64,000 nucleotides of DNA from Clytia hemisphaerica (lineage: Eukaryota; Cnidaria; Hydrozoa; Leptothecata; Clytiidae): positions 248,001 to 312,000 of the forward strand of contig CACVBU010000468.1 in assembly GCA_902728285.1 (NCBI GenBank), read 5' to 3'. Under the pieces are notes generated by a model that did not search any database, had not been told where the DNA came from, and worked only from the letters and a program-made list of their open reading frames with translations. The translations under genes and the position numbers were made by a program. Below, piece by piece: positions 11,338-22,700 of the stretch (position 1 is the first letter of the stretch; every line of letters begins with the position of its first letter).

Positions 11338-14300
11338 ATGGCTGACTCTTTCAAGCCACCCAAACAGTGGCAATTAACAGAAAATGAGACAATTACTAGC
11401 TTTGCCAATTGGCAATCGAACATTATGTACCACCTTTCATTAAACAATGATTTCGGCCAATTTTTAGATTCAAATTGGTCTAAGAAATCCATACCGAACC
11501 GCGGTTTGCAAGCTGAAGGAGACAAAACACCTCTCCAAAGGAATATCATTTTAGAACGTATGCTTGCACTCATCGCCCAATTCGTCCCTTCACTACTCAG
11601 GAACGATATCATCAAGAAAAGCACCAGTCTCAACTGGATATGGCAACGCATCCGTAAACATTATTCGTTCGCCCAATCAGAAGTGAACTTTCTTAAGCTT
11701 TCAAATATTAAACGTGAGAGCGATGAACGTTATGAGACATTCTTCCAAAGAATTATTGCCCACTTGGAAGACAACCTCCTCACTGTGGAATCAGGTTTAA
11801 TTCACGATGGCGCTGCACCAACAGCTAATGAAGAAATGTCACCAACACTAGAACGCTTAGCAGTATATATGTGGTTAACGTTAATAGACGAACGCCTCCC
11901 AGCACATGTTTCGAGAGTTTACGCCCACGACCTACAATCAAAGACTCTTAAAGAAATACAACCTCAGCTAGCCGAAGCTATGGACTGTCTCCTTTCTGAT
12001 TTATCTGTCCAAGACGAGATTTCAGTAAATTACACCAACTCCCGACGTCCAAAGCAACGTCAAACGTTTCAACGTCGCGATCAACGTCGTTTCAACGCCA
12101 AAGGTGTTAGCAACTCCAAATCATGCATTCTCTGCAAATCAGCTGGAAGGAATCATCAGGGTCACGACATTGCTGGATGTCATTTTTTGTCCCAATTTGA
12201 AAAATTGAAAATCGCTGACGCACTAACCGTTGACGTTTCTGATGATGTACCCCAGGAAGCAGAACATTTCGAAAGTGATCAATTTCAAGTCACGCCAGAG
12301 TCTACAGTACAAAAAGTACAATGTGATTCTTCCCCTTACTTCCATGCATTCTACCAACATCATCCAGCTCATATTGTGATCGACACAGGCGCTACTTCAT
12401 CACTCATCTCGAGATCTTTCGTCAGACGCTCTGGCATCGTTATCCAACCAACCAGACACTCCGCACGTTCCGTGGATAAGAGTTCTTTAAAAATACACGG
12501 AGAGGTAAGAATACAACTTAACTTTGGTGACATTCCATTACCAGTTACAGCGTTAGTAGTTGATACAATTGACTGCGACTTACTTGCCGGTGTACCCTTC
12601 TGTAAAGAGAACGATATACAGGTTCACCTCAAACGAGAAACGATCACCATTGGATCATCCAATTTTGCGTACGGCACTAAACCAACTAGACAATCAGACA
12701 TATTCAGAACAGAGTCATTTATCCTTCGCAGTGACGTTAGTCATGTCGTTCTTCCAGGAGAATACCTAGAATTCAGTAGCGAATCACTGAAATCCTATGA
12801 AGGCGAAATCTCGATCGAGCCACATCGTTCATCACCACTAAATGGATCATGGCCAGAACCTAACATCTCAAGAGTCATTGATGGCAACATTCGTATCCCC
12901 AACAACTCCGGAGAAGCAATCTCGCTTTCCAAGTCGCAACATTTCGCTATGATATGGAGAGTCATTACACCATCTGACTTCCCTTCGCTGCATCAACACC
13001 ATCACCAAGCACCTACAATACAGTCTGCCGGTAGCCGTCCATCTCACACATCACTCTTCTCTGATGCCGTTTCGCTTGATCCGGACAACCAGCTCAACAC
13101 CGAACAACGCCAGTCGTTCCGTAACCTCCATCGAACATACGATTCTGTCTTCAATCCCGTGTTTGGTGCTTACAACGACCACAGTGGAACCATCCGTGCC
13201 AAAGTCAACATTGGTAACGTCCAACCTCCACCACAGAAGGGCAAGCTTCCCTTTTACAAACAGTCCAATTTACAAACTTTACAAGAAGAAGCTGATAAGC
13301 TTGAACAATTGGGCGTTCTTGCCAAACCAGAAGATGTTAACGTCGATGTAGAGTATGTTTCTCCTAGCTTCCTAACCGAAAAACCTTCCGGAGGTTATAG
13401 ACTTGTTACAGCATTTAATAATCTCGGACAGTATACGAAAATACTTCCAACGGTTTCCAACACTTGTAATGATGTTTTACGAAAACTCTCTAAATGGAAG
13501 TATCTTATTAAGGCTGACTTGACAAAAAGTTTTTTTCAAATTCCTGTTGCAAAGTCCTCTATGAAATACCTCGGAACTGTCACACCATTCAAGGGACTAC
13601 GTGTGTATACTCGATCTGCTATGGGTATGCCCGGCTCGTCTGAACATTTACAAGAACTAATGTGTCGTATTTTTGGAGATTTAATTCAGCAAGGAATTGT
13701 TATTATTCTTGCTGACGATGTTCACGTTGTTGGAAACACCATCGAGGAACTCTTAGACAATTGGAAAAAGGTTCTCCAACGACTCTCCCAAAACAATCTC
13801 TGCTTATCCGCTGCCAAGACCGTGATCTGTCCAGTAGAGACAACAATCCTTGGCTGGAAATGGAAAAATGGCACATTATCACCCTGCGCCCACAAGACAT
13901 CACCCCTAGCTTCCGTCAAGCCACCAGCAACATGCACATCAATGAGATCGTTCATCGGTGCATTTAAAGCCCTTGCTCGTTGCATACCACGTTACTCTTC
14001 GCTCGTCGCACCACTGGAGGATTCCATTAAAGGCATGCAAGGCTAGCAAAAGATACACTGGACGGACGAACTGAGGACTCAATTCTTTCGATGCCAAGAG
14101 GCTGTCAACTCACCCAAAACGATCACCATACCTCGACCCGACGATAAGCTTACATTGACAACAGACGCTTCTCCAGTCAACCAAGGTTTAGCCGCTACAC
14201 TCTTCCTCGATCGTGATGGCAAACGTCATATCGGCGGATTCTTCAGTTTTAAACTAAAGTCACACCAAATCGGGTGGTGGCCCTGTGAACATGAAGCCCT

Positions 14301-16025
14301 TGCCATATCATCCGCTGTTCATCACTTTGCCCCATACATACGAGACTCTCACCACTCTACTCAAGTGCTGACCGACAACGAACCGTGCGTTGAAGCCAAC
14401 CGACGATTACGTCAAGGAAAGTTTTCCACCTCAAGTCGCGTTTCGACCTTTCTTGCCACACTCAGCGAATTCAACGTAGAAGTTTGCCACATCAGCGGTT
14501 CATCCAACCATTCGAGCGATTTTGGTTCTCGTAACCCAAACGAATGCCGCGACAAATCGTGCCAGATTTGCAAGTTCGTACAAGAGACAGTCGATTCAGT
14601 GGTTCAGCAAGTATCGATCGACGACATCCTTTCAGGATCCGCTAGAATGCCGTTCCTCAACAATTCTTCTTGGCACTCTGCGCAACAAGAATGTCCCTCC
14701 TTACGTCGTGCATTCGCCCATCTACAACAAGGGACACGTCCACCACGGAAGGCGCGACACATTCAAGACGTTCGAAAGTACCTACGCGTCGCTACAATCT
14801 CCGCCAATAATCTCCTTGTCGTCAAGAAGAATGATCCTTACGTCCACCAACGACAACTGATCGTTGTACCCTCCGCCATCCTCCCCGGGCTTATCACCGC
14901 CCTCCATATTCAACTCAATCACCCAACCCGTAATCAACTCCAAAAGGTCTTCGATCGCCATTTCTATGCTATAAATAGCATTTCTACAATCGAGTCTGTC
15001 ACATCAAGTTGCCACACTTGTCAATCCTTAATGAAACTACCCAACGAAACCTACGAGCAGACATCAACAACCCTGCCACACCACCCAGGAAAGATGTTCT
15101 CTGCCGACGTTTTACGCCGTACAAAACAAAAGATCTTTGTTTCTCGCGATATTTTCTCGAGCTACACTACCGCCGTTTTTATTCCCGACGAAAAATCTGA
15201 AAGTCTTCGTTCTGCTCTTCTATCTACCACGAACCATCTCAGAACACCTTCTACGATCATTCGTGTCGATGCCGCCCCTGGCTTTCAGTCTCTCAAGACA
15301 GACAAAAGTTTATCATCTGCCGGTATTTTAATTAACTTTGGTAGAATTAAGAATAAAAACAGTAACGCAACAATCGACAAGGGTATTCAAGAGCTCGAAA
15401 ATGAACTAATCCGTATTGAGCGAGAGGGGAAGCCATTAACCCCGCTTGCTCTCGAGCAAGCCCTCCACAACCTCAACACACGTATTCGATCCCGTGGTTT
15501 GTCTGCGAAAGAAATCATCCATCGACGAGATCAATCAACCGGCAACGAAATCGACGTGAAGGACAACACACTTCTTCACCAACACGAGCATCTCCGACAA
15601 CGAAACCATCAACCCAGTGCCCGATCCAAAGGCCAAGGCGGAGACGCCGCTAAAGATGCTACCGTCCAAGTCGGTGACTTGGTATTCATCAAACAAGAAG
15701 GCTCCAAGCATAAATCTAGGGAGCAATTGTTGGCCATATGGCTACCGTTCAGAAATTCGATAATTCACGTTTCATGTCTCGAAAGTACGATCTACCTTTG
15801 ACACGTATATACCCCGCAACTCCCCGCCAACGACTATACTTCCACGATTGGGACAACAATCATATCGACGACTTCACTTCATCTGACGAGGAAACAACTC
15901 TTCAACCAGATGACACCCCCAACATTGACGGTGCTGACCCTGAGGAAGACACCAACAATCGTGCGAGACGCAATGTTAGGCGCCCACGGTATCTTGATGA
16001 TTATGTTGTAAATATTGAAGGGTGA
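11338..16025 (+). pseudogene. gag-pol polyprotein of LTR retrotransposon, one stop and one frameshift
   Basis: The frame opens with ATG at 11338, 122 bp after the 5' LTR. In order: a gag region (to about residue 230); a Cys/His knuckle (CILCKSAGRNHQGHDIAGCH, near 12125); an aspartic protease with DTGATSSLIS at about 12382; RT with DLTKSFFQIP and ADDVHVV in place of the usual Y-x-D-D, near 13710; RNase H starting LTTDASPVNQG at 14152; and integrase with an HH-CC finger (HPTRNQLQKVFDRHF, CHTC) and an acidic core from about 15100. A TAG at 14044-14046 separates RT from RNase H in the same frame. Near 15735 the frame shifts by one base, and the C-terminal tail (RRPRYLDDYV, to 16025) lies in the other frame. 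Read-through of the TAG is possible but unproven. Confidence 0.85.
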
Positions 16026-16273
16026 AGTGCTGGTAACCTCTCCCCTTATTTCTTGTTTATTTTATTTGGTTATGTTTGAAATGGCGGACAGATTGATTGC
16101 ACCATTTGTATATAGTTTTGGTTTGTTTGCATTTGGACAAACGTATTTGGTTTGTTGATTTATATTACTTTGGTGTTAAAAGTGGAGAACAGAAAGTAAT
16201 TGCGCCATTTGAGTTATTGATGTACATAGATTGTCTTGGTTTACATTCCATTTTATTGGAGGACAGAAAGTGA

Positions 16274-16417
16274 TTGCGCCATATCTTATATAGTATATTC
16301 AGGTTTATTGTTCTAATCATATTATATCTTCTCGTTTAGACTAACATGACAGAGGTTTTAAATATATAAATATATTACATTTGAACTGAACTTGGTGTTC
16401 CCATTTAATTCTGGCGT
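16274..16417 (+). repeat. 3' long terminal repeat (144 bp)
   Basis: Identical by eye to 11072-11215. It is preceded by three staggered repeats of a segment containing GGACAGA...TTGCGCCAT or a close variant (about 16083, 16185, 16261), the last acting as a possible polypurine tract (GGAGGACAGAAAG). Confidence 0.8.
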
Positions 16418-16776
16418 TGGATCAGTGGCTGGAGGCTAACATGCACACAGTAGCCCTCAAATGAATGACCTTGCTGGTTATTGAAATAAACTATATTCAG
16501 CTATATTCAGCTTTTTATTTGACGTCAACTAGATCAGACGCTTTTGCAACGCTCTTCGAAAAAAATGGCTGAAAACAAATAAAAACATCAAAATTCATGA
16601 AATAACATCAAAATGGATAGAGATCAGCCTTTCGAAGCAGCCTCACCACCTCAAGCTCAAGCACGCCGTCAAGATGTACTGAAGACGAAGACCTGTATCG
16701 CTTAACATGCAAAAAATGTAAAAGATCAGTTCATTATGAGTGCACACAGTTACCCCTGTATCAACTACAAATATTC

Positions 16777-17688
16777 GTGACATCCTACAACGATCATTAC
16801 TTATGTTCAAACTGCGTACGAATAACGAAAAACCTAAGAAATAAAGTGGGAAAAAACACTCAACACATGATGCAAAATGAACTTAAAAAGAAAGACGACG
16901 TCATACAAAAACTGAACAATGAGGTCAACACCAACACCAAAACCCGTGATTCCATCAAAAATGACTTAAAAACTTTCCTGACAGGGAAACTACAAGAGAT
17001 GGAGGAAAAGACAAGAAGCATGATAAAGGAGGAAATAAAGCACACCGCAGAAATAATGACGGAAACATCAAAGAAAACATACGCCGAGATTACCAAGAAA
17101 CAAAAAGAAGACTTAAAATCTGCCGAAGAACAAAAACGGAAGGAAGAAAGTGAAAAGAGAGACATAGAATCTAGAAAACTGAATATGATCGTTCACGGGT
17201 TTCTCGAATATTCAGGCCCAGATAAGGAAGATGAAGAAAATGGGAAAAAATATGACAAATTTCGGTTCCGAGAACTCCTAGATGACATCAATGTTCCAGA
17301 GATCAATGTTACTCACCACAGATTAGGAGACAGAAAAACTAAGAATGGCCGTCCTCTGAAAGTCACCCTGCAAAGTCAACATGACAAAGATCTTATCATG
17401 AAGAATTTACACATGCTAAAAGAAACTTGTTTCTTTCAGGTAAGTATAACGGAAGATTTCACAATCAACGAACGGAAAAAGATCAAGGAGATGCACGAAC
17501 AAGCAAAGAAACTTAACAAAGACAATAACAATAATGACTTCAACTGGCGCGTTAGAGGAAGCCCAAGAACAAAACTACGAATCGTTAAAAAATTACAAAA
17601 CCAAACAAAAATATCTTCAAATTACAAACCAAAATGCTCTACAGAAGAAGTCGTCAGCGATTGGGCATTGACAGATGATGATCAATGA
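16777..17688 (+). CDS. LINE-type ORF1-like protein (zinc finger, coiled coil, RNA-binding C-terminus)
   Basis: An open frame of 303 residues from the first in-frame ATG. The frame is open further upstream from about 16620 and adds a Cys-rich PHD-like motif (CKKCKRSVHYEC...CSNC, about 16705-16810), so the listed start is probably internal. Next is a long Lys/Glu-rich coiled coil (about residues 30-130). The C-terminal half is RKLNMIVHGF..., HHRLGD, RPLKVTL, VSITEDFT, resembling ORF1 proteins of CR1/L1-type retrotransposons, which bind RNA. No RT or endonuclease frame follows; instead the TIR of the host element comes at 17841. Either a captured ORF1 or a truncated LINE. Confidence 0.6.
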   Translation: MTSYNDHYLCSNCVRITKNLRNKVGKNTQHMMQNELKKKDDVIQKLNNEVNTNTKTRDSIKNDLKTFLTGKLQEMEEKTRSMIKEEIKHTAEIMTETSKKTYAEITKKQKEDLKSAEEQKRKEESEKRDIESRKLNMIVHGFLEYSGPDKEDEENGKKYDKFRFRELLDDINVPEINVTHHRLGDRKTKNGRPLKVTLQSQHDKDLIMKNLHMLKETCFFQVSITEDFTINERKKIKEMHEQAKKLNKDNNNNDFNWRVRGSPRTKLRIVKKLQNQTKISSNYKPKCSTEEVVSDWALTDDDQ

Positions 17689-17940
17689 TTCATTTTGTAA
17701 AATAGGCAGTCGAACTCTATTAGCTTTCAAGCTAGTACAGATTTGTACACATTTTTCGACTTTAAAGAATATATACATTAACATTAGCTCCGCTCACAGC
17801 TCTACTCTATCATTTTTGTTTTGATTTAACTTTATATTTTAATGACCAGCCAGGTCATTCATTTTAGGGCTATGCATGTTAGCCTCCACTGATGCAAGTT
17901 ACCCAATCTCACGGTAGCAATGGGCATTTTTAAACCATAC

Positions 17941-18664
17941 AGGGATATTGACAAACCTTTCAAGGGGGGTCTGAGCCTTGATTTTCCAGGGGGCTTTTGG
18001 TAATTTTCAGATTTTCCAAGAGGTTATTAAAGGTTTCCAGGGGTTCTCTCCTCCTAAACTGGCATCAATAGTCACTTTCCAGGCCCTTTTTCATAAAATT
18101 TCATTTTCCAGGGGTGTCGACTCCTTATTTCCAGGGGATAATTTTTGTTATCCAAAATTTCCAGGGGGGTTAGTGAAAAAAGTTTGTCAATATCCAGACG
18201 GTGTCAATCGAACGAATCAAACGCCGAATCAATTGAACGCAATTGAAGGCAATCGAATAATTGCAATTCGATTGTCGAACGCAATCGAATCACAATCGAA
18301 TATTACCCAGGTTTTGCCGTTCGATTGCTTCGATTATGTTCGATTGATTCAATTGCATTAGATTTTATTCACTTTTGTACGACACGGTACTTAAGTACTC
18401 GGCCGCACACGCTAGAAAGCTCTAACGGAGTGATCCAATTTAATCAAATCGCAATCAAACTCATCAAACATAATTGTAATCGAACGAAATCGAATATTTT
18501 TAATCGATTGTAATTGACAATCAATCGAAACAATCTAACCTTACTCAAAGGCAATCAAACACAATCGAATTTTACCCAGGAATCGGCCGTTCGATTGAGA
18601 TTCGATTATTTCGATTGCGATTTTTGTTCGAAGTTGTTCGATTGACATCGTCTGGCAATATCCC
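17941..18664. mobile_element. Two nested MITEs
   Basis: Inner element about 17943-18195: GATATTGACAAACC on the left and its complement GTTTGTCAATATCC on the right, each followed inward by a G/C run, with CCAGGGG units repeated inside. It sits within the left TIR of an outer element whose ends are GACGGTGTCAATCGAACG (about 18197) and the complement CGATTGACATCGTC (about 18640-18653), followed by TGGCAATATCCC. The outer body (18200-18640) is packed with AATCGAA/TTCGATT repeats in both orientations. Small frames in it are by-products of the repeat. Confidence 0.65.
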
Positions 18665-18728
18665 TACTACAATTTTTTTTTGGAATTCAAGCCCAATTAA
18701 CTCATCTGCTCTGAGACTGAGAATTAGT

Positions 18729-18925
18729 AAGTACCGAGTTTATGTATGTGTGTTTTTATGCGACGGAGAAGGTAAGGTTCTAATTTGACTAGATCCTGAC
18801 TGACTGAGAACGACGGTAAATCAGCACTTTCACCGTCCTCGATTTTGCGGGTCAAAACTGCGGGTTTTTCCAAATTGCTTCAGTTACTTTGCCGTCCTAA
18901 AAATACAAATACATAAACTCGCTAG
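18729..18925. mobile_element. MITE with about 20-bp TIRs
   Basis: The left end contains CGAGTTTATGTAT (18735) and the right end the complement ATACATAAACTCG (18908), each followed inward by a (C)GACGG/CCGTC motif. Inside, GACGGTAAA and TTTGCCGTCC also form an inverted pair. No ORF. It lies in intron 2 of the minus-strand transposase gene. Confidence 0.65.
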
Positions 18926-19644
18926 TTATTAGGAGGAGGCGGTTTTTAGAGCAAAGTACTGAGAGGGTTATTTTTTATAACGTTCAAAAGACCAGACAGT
19001 TGTATACCCGAATTAGACAAGGTACCCATGTTGGCATTTATATACGGTAAAGGTGTGTTGTCGATTTTTTGGGGAGGCAGGTGCAGGGTGCGAGTTCTTA
19101 CCACTGTTGTGAAAGTCTTCAATATCAATTGACGGAATGTTAACTTCATTGTTGTATAACCATTGTGTTGCAACTTCTTGATCTCTATTATAGTTTAGAG
19201 TTAATCGTTCTCTTTCTTGTAATAGTGGTGGATTGTTTTGAACTACAATATCATCATCATCATGATGAACTTCATTCATTATAATATCCAAATCATTGTC
19301 ATCTACTGACTGATCATTAACCACTTCCAGAGGAACCATCTGACTAGGTGACGAATTTGGGGTGTCATATTTTGCATTGAGAAAGCTATCAAATACAAAC
19401 TCTCTATCCATATATGCTTTATCCCAAAACAAAGTGACTAAACTATTTGGAATTCCAAATTATTTAGATGTTAGAAGCTTTGACCATTACTGTGGCTACC
19501 ATTTCTCTCAAATAAATTTCGGCGGGAACACAAAATTTACCGTCAACCGACTTTTGTCTTTTACCTGCGATGCCCAAAGTAGTAGTCTATCGCACACCGT
19601 AATTTTCGTCTAATCTTCGGCGGGAATTTGAAGCTCATACTCAT

Positions 19645-19756
19645 TCTTCTGCATTCGCTTCGGTCAAGCTCTGGTCGTTCGTTCTGACTCTGTCTAGCTA
19701 CACTAACTGCAGTACTTGCTTTTCTTTTATTATACACTTTTACTATACAACTGAAA
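19645..19756. promoter_or_regulatory. Putative bidirectional promoter between divergent gene starts
   Basis: Only 112 bp separate the first ATG of the minus-strand transposase gene (19644) from that of the plus-strand Tudor/BEN gene (19757). The plus side has an AT-rich TTTTATTATACACTTTTAC just upstream of its ATG, a candidate core promoter. Shared control of both genes is inferred from spacing only. Confidence 0.45.
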
Positions 19757-22700
19757 ATGAGTGGCAAACGTGTCAGTGTCAAGCGTAAACTTGATGTCGA
19801 TGAAGGTAAAACTTGTAAAAATTTTCTGTGTATTTTTTAATCCAAAAGCTGGACAAAATATGCTTGATGGTGAAAATATTTGCATGGGAAATTGGGCGGT
19901 TCAAGTTATAGTCTGTTACCCCCCTGTGGACAACATGGATTTTCCGCAGCAGTATTTTCCTTTTGAAAAACTTCAGGATTTCCGTAACATTCAAGATTTT
20001 TTATGGGAAAATCTTGGATTTTCCGATACGTATGACTAAATAGTGAGGAAGAATCCTGGATTTTCCGAAATCTGTTGCTTGAAATTGGGCTGGAAATCGT
20101 CTGCTCCTTATTACGGAAATAAAACCCTTGCAGCGTTGTCACGTGTGGCATGTCGTCACACGTGTGCCAAATTTGATAGAAAAGACCTCACGTTCTCCCC
20201 AGTCTGGAAATCGCGGCTTGTGCGCCGGATATCTCCGGTGTAGATTTGAGATTTGAGATCTGCTGCCTTCAACTTTTTCCAGTTAAGTTGGCGCATCTCC
20301 GGCGTAACATTTCCCTTCTTTCCAGATTGGCGTTCTCTCAAACCATACGATATGTGATAAGGGAATGATCAACCATTTTTACTTTCAGATACTGGTATTA
20401 AATTGAAAGTCAGGTTTGAAGATGGTATTGTCAGCACAAAAGATGCTGGGAAATTTAAGTGCAAACCTCTTATCGAATTGGATAACAAAGATAAAGAAAT
20501 TGGTATCTCACCTGATGTAAGTCTGGAAGATTATGTTATATACTGTCTCAGTACAAACCAGATGAATTATCTTGTCTCTAGGTAACAGATGTGTTGTAAG
20601 AGCCAAATCAATTATATGACGTTATCACTAACAGAATTTCTGCTCCCAAATGATTCCAAAAAGCAAACAATCTAAATATATATTGAACAGAATACTGAAT
20701 ATGCAGTACCGTAAGATCGCGTACATGGAATCAGTGGAGGCTAACATGCATATCCCTCAAATGACTGAACAATCGAAGCAGCAAAATTTCAAAACAAATG
20801 ATACATTTTAATGGCCAGCCAGGTCATTCATTTGAGGGTTATGCATGTTACCCTCCACTGATGCAAGTTACCTGACCTCACGGTACCTAACCATAACAAT
20901 TCAAAAGCTCCCTCAACAATAGATCTTTTGCTAGGCGTGTTGTCATGTTTTTTCGATGCTGGAGTTTTTATACTCAACATGACATCCGGCCTAGCAAAAG
21001 GTCTATCAAACGCGCCAAAATGAAAACAAATTGAAAGTGCTGGTGTACAGCCACTTTTAAAAATACAAAACCAAGCTGGCATCTTATCCAGGAAAGAATA
21101 GCTGAGTCTTATTTTAGCTGACCAGCTTGTTTTGTGTCTCTTTTGAATTATTATGGATAATAAGGATTATTTCGTCAACTTTATACAGTAGGCAAATTAA
21201 TTAATGCAAAGAGTAAAAGATGCAGTCTGAGTCATTTACCAATCGTTAAAAGGTTATTATAATAAATTATGCTTATCTTTCCGTTAAGGACATGGAACAT
21301 ATTCCTGAAATGGAAACAATATCACTTCATGACGATCAAGACATTCTGGCACTATATGATAACTACTATTATCCTGCCACCATTATACAAGTCAGTAAAA
21401 GAAAAGCTAAAGTCAAACATGGTAAGGACTTTAAAGATTCTTCATTTTCAACCTCAGTTTTTTTATTATCCTTGGATATCTTTTGAATTTTATCTTTTTC
21501 TCTATATCATTTTTACCATACTTTTTTCTTACGATGCTTGATGATTTGGAAATAAGTTGATAATTTTTGTTACAATTTTACAACCACCATTTCCTACTAC
21601 TGTATCTTTCTCTTTCAGGATCAGAGGGTAGTCCTAAAAAACAAAAATCAGGATCAGAGGGTAACCCCAAAGAACTTGAAAAAACCAATTCAACATTACA
21701 AGGTTAATTATAGTAATTTTTTTTTAATTTTGAGAGAATTTTTCCAATAAATACCTGTTTTACAACTTAAAATTGCATACAGGCACCAATGAAGTTCTTG
21801 GATGGCCAAAATTAACTTTTTCATAATTTGCAAAACCCGTTATTTTTTCAAGATTATTCTTAGGCTAACATCTTTCATTATTATACTAAAAAGATTTTAT
21901 GGGTACAGTATTTTTAAGTTCCATATCACATAAATCTCTACACAACTTTCCATGTATGCCAACTAACAAACAATAATCAGTCCCGACCAAACGAAGTGTT
22001 GACTAGTCTATCATAGTCACTGGCGATAAATAAACTGTCGGTAATCGCATATCATTGCATCAGTATGAGGCAATTAATTTTTGTGTTTTTGAGTCAAAAT
22101 ACCTGGGGTATAAAAAGATTTTGGTAAAAACGGGTGTCCATCGCGAAAAATAGGTTTCTTAAGAAGGAAGCTTGAAATAGTACCTTTCGTGTGCGTCATA
22201 GGTGTTACAGCGTACGTTCTACTTTGATCCCAATCGTGATCTGGAGCGTTGATTTTTTTCCAACTCTTTCCAGGTTTTTGTACTGGTGTGATCTCAGCTT
22301 AAAAAGAAAATTATAGGGAAATGGAACTCTCTTTCCGATTTACATACATTATTTTCAAGTTAATTTATTATGTAATTTCCCAGAATTTCCTAACTTATTC
22401 CTAAGTAAATATTTCCTAATTTATTATACTATATTCAGAAAAAATTTACTTCTCGGTCTTTATGATTCGATGATTATCCAAAATGAGAAAATAACTAATA
22501 CAATAATGACCGGTTAGTGAGGGCTGTACTGAGAAATATTGCCCGAGGTCAAGTAACGACCGAGCTTGCGAGGTTGTTGCGTTGACCGAGGGCAATATTT
22601 TCAGTACAGCCCGAAAAAAACCGGTCATTATTGTATTTGTTAACCGTTTCCTTCAACTTTGATTGATTTTTAGCGCTTTATCCAGGAAAAATAGCGAAAT

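Larger units (their letters stand above)
11072..16417 (+). mobile_element. LTR retrotransposon (Gypsy-like pol order)
   Basis: A 5.3-kb element with identical 144-bp LTRs, a gag-pol frame from 11338 and domain order gag, protease, RT, RNase H, integrase, which is the Ty3/Gypsy order. It is inserted into the left TIR of the element 11053-17914. No clear 4-6 bp target duplication is visible; a 3-bp TTG flanks both sides at most. Identical LTRs argue for recent insertion although the coding region carries a stop and a frameshift. Confidence 0.85.
11053..17914. mobile_element. TIR element carrying a LINE-type ORF1, split by an LTR retrotransposon
   Basis: The right end (about 17841-17914) reads, as reverse complement, TACCGTGAGATTGGGTAAC, then TTGCATCAGTGGAGGC, then TAACATGCATAGCCCT. 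The same order is found on the left but broken: CCCGTGAGAGTGGGTAGC at 11053-11070 and ATCAGTGG...GGCTAACATGCA at 16420-16445, with the LTR element 11072-16417 lying exactly at the break. The internal deletion copy 20707-20886 shares both ends. The interior holds the ORF1-like gene 16777-17688. An alternative is a MITE pair that happened to flank a LINE fragment. Confidence 0.6.
3333..19644 (-). pseudogene. CMC/EnSpm-like transposase gene, 17 exons, one in-frame stop
   Basis: A split gene whose product would be the DDE-type transposase that cuts and joins a large DNA transposon. Exons on the minus strand: 19644-19565, 19442-19102, 9876-9500, 9211-~8985, 8889-8777, 8315-8235, 7687-7509, 7288-7182, 7091-6931, 6381-6306, 5927-5806, 5671-5529, 5197-5094, 4740-4648, 4468-4318, 4061-3946, 3447-3333 (stop TGA), about 860 residues. 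Joins have GT-AG ends and matching phase except 8985/8889, where no canonical donor fits. Family landmarks, in order: YYCKNC-like Cys pairs near 9530, MNTDGVNLF (exon 4), SGLFDLPAK (exons 6-7), QFNGYYGCSCC, DYMHGIFQGVAK (exon 8), PWYLGK, NGPLWAS, CYGPFTPANQ. A TAA interrupts exon 7 at 7619-7617. Transcription would start near 19.65 kb, divergent from the Tudor/BEN gene. Very likely this family; the exact N-terminal exons are less sure. Confidence 0.75.

Noticed and set aside
13703-13985. Minus-strand open frames opposite the LTR pol RT region
   Set aside because: They are antisense shadows of the pol frame, which has clear RT motifs.
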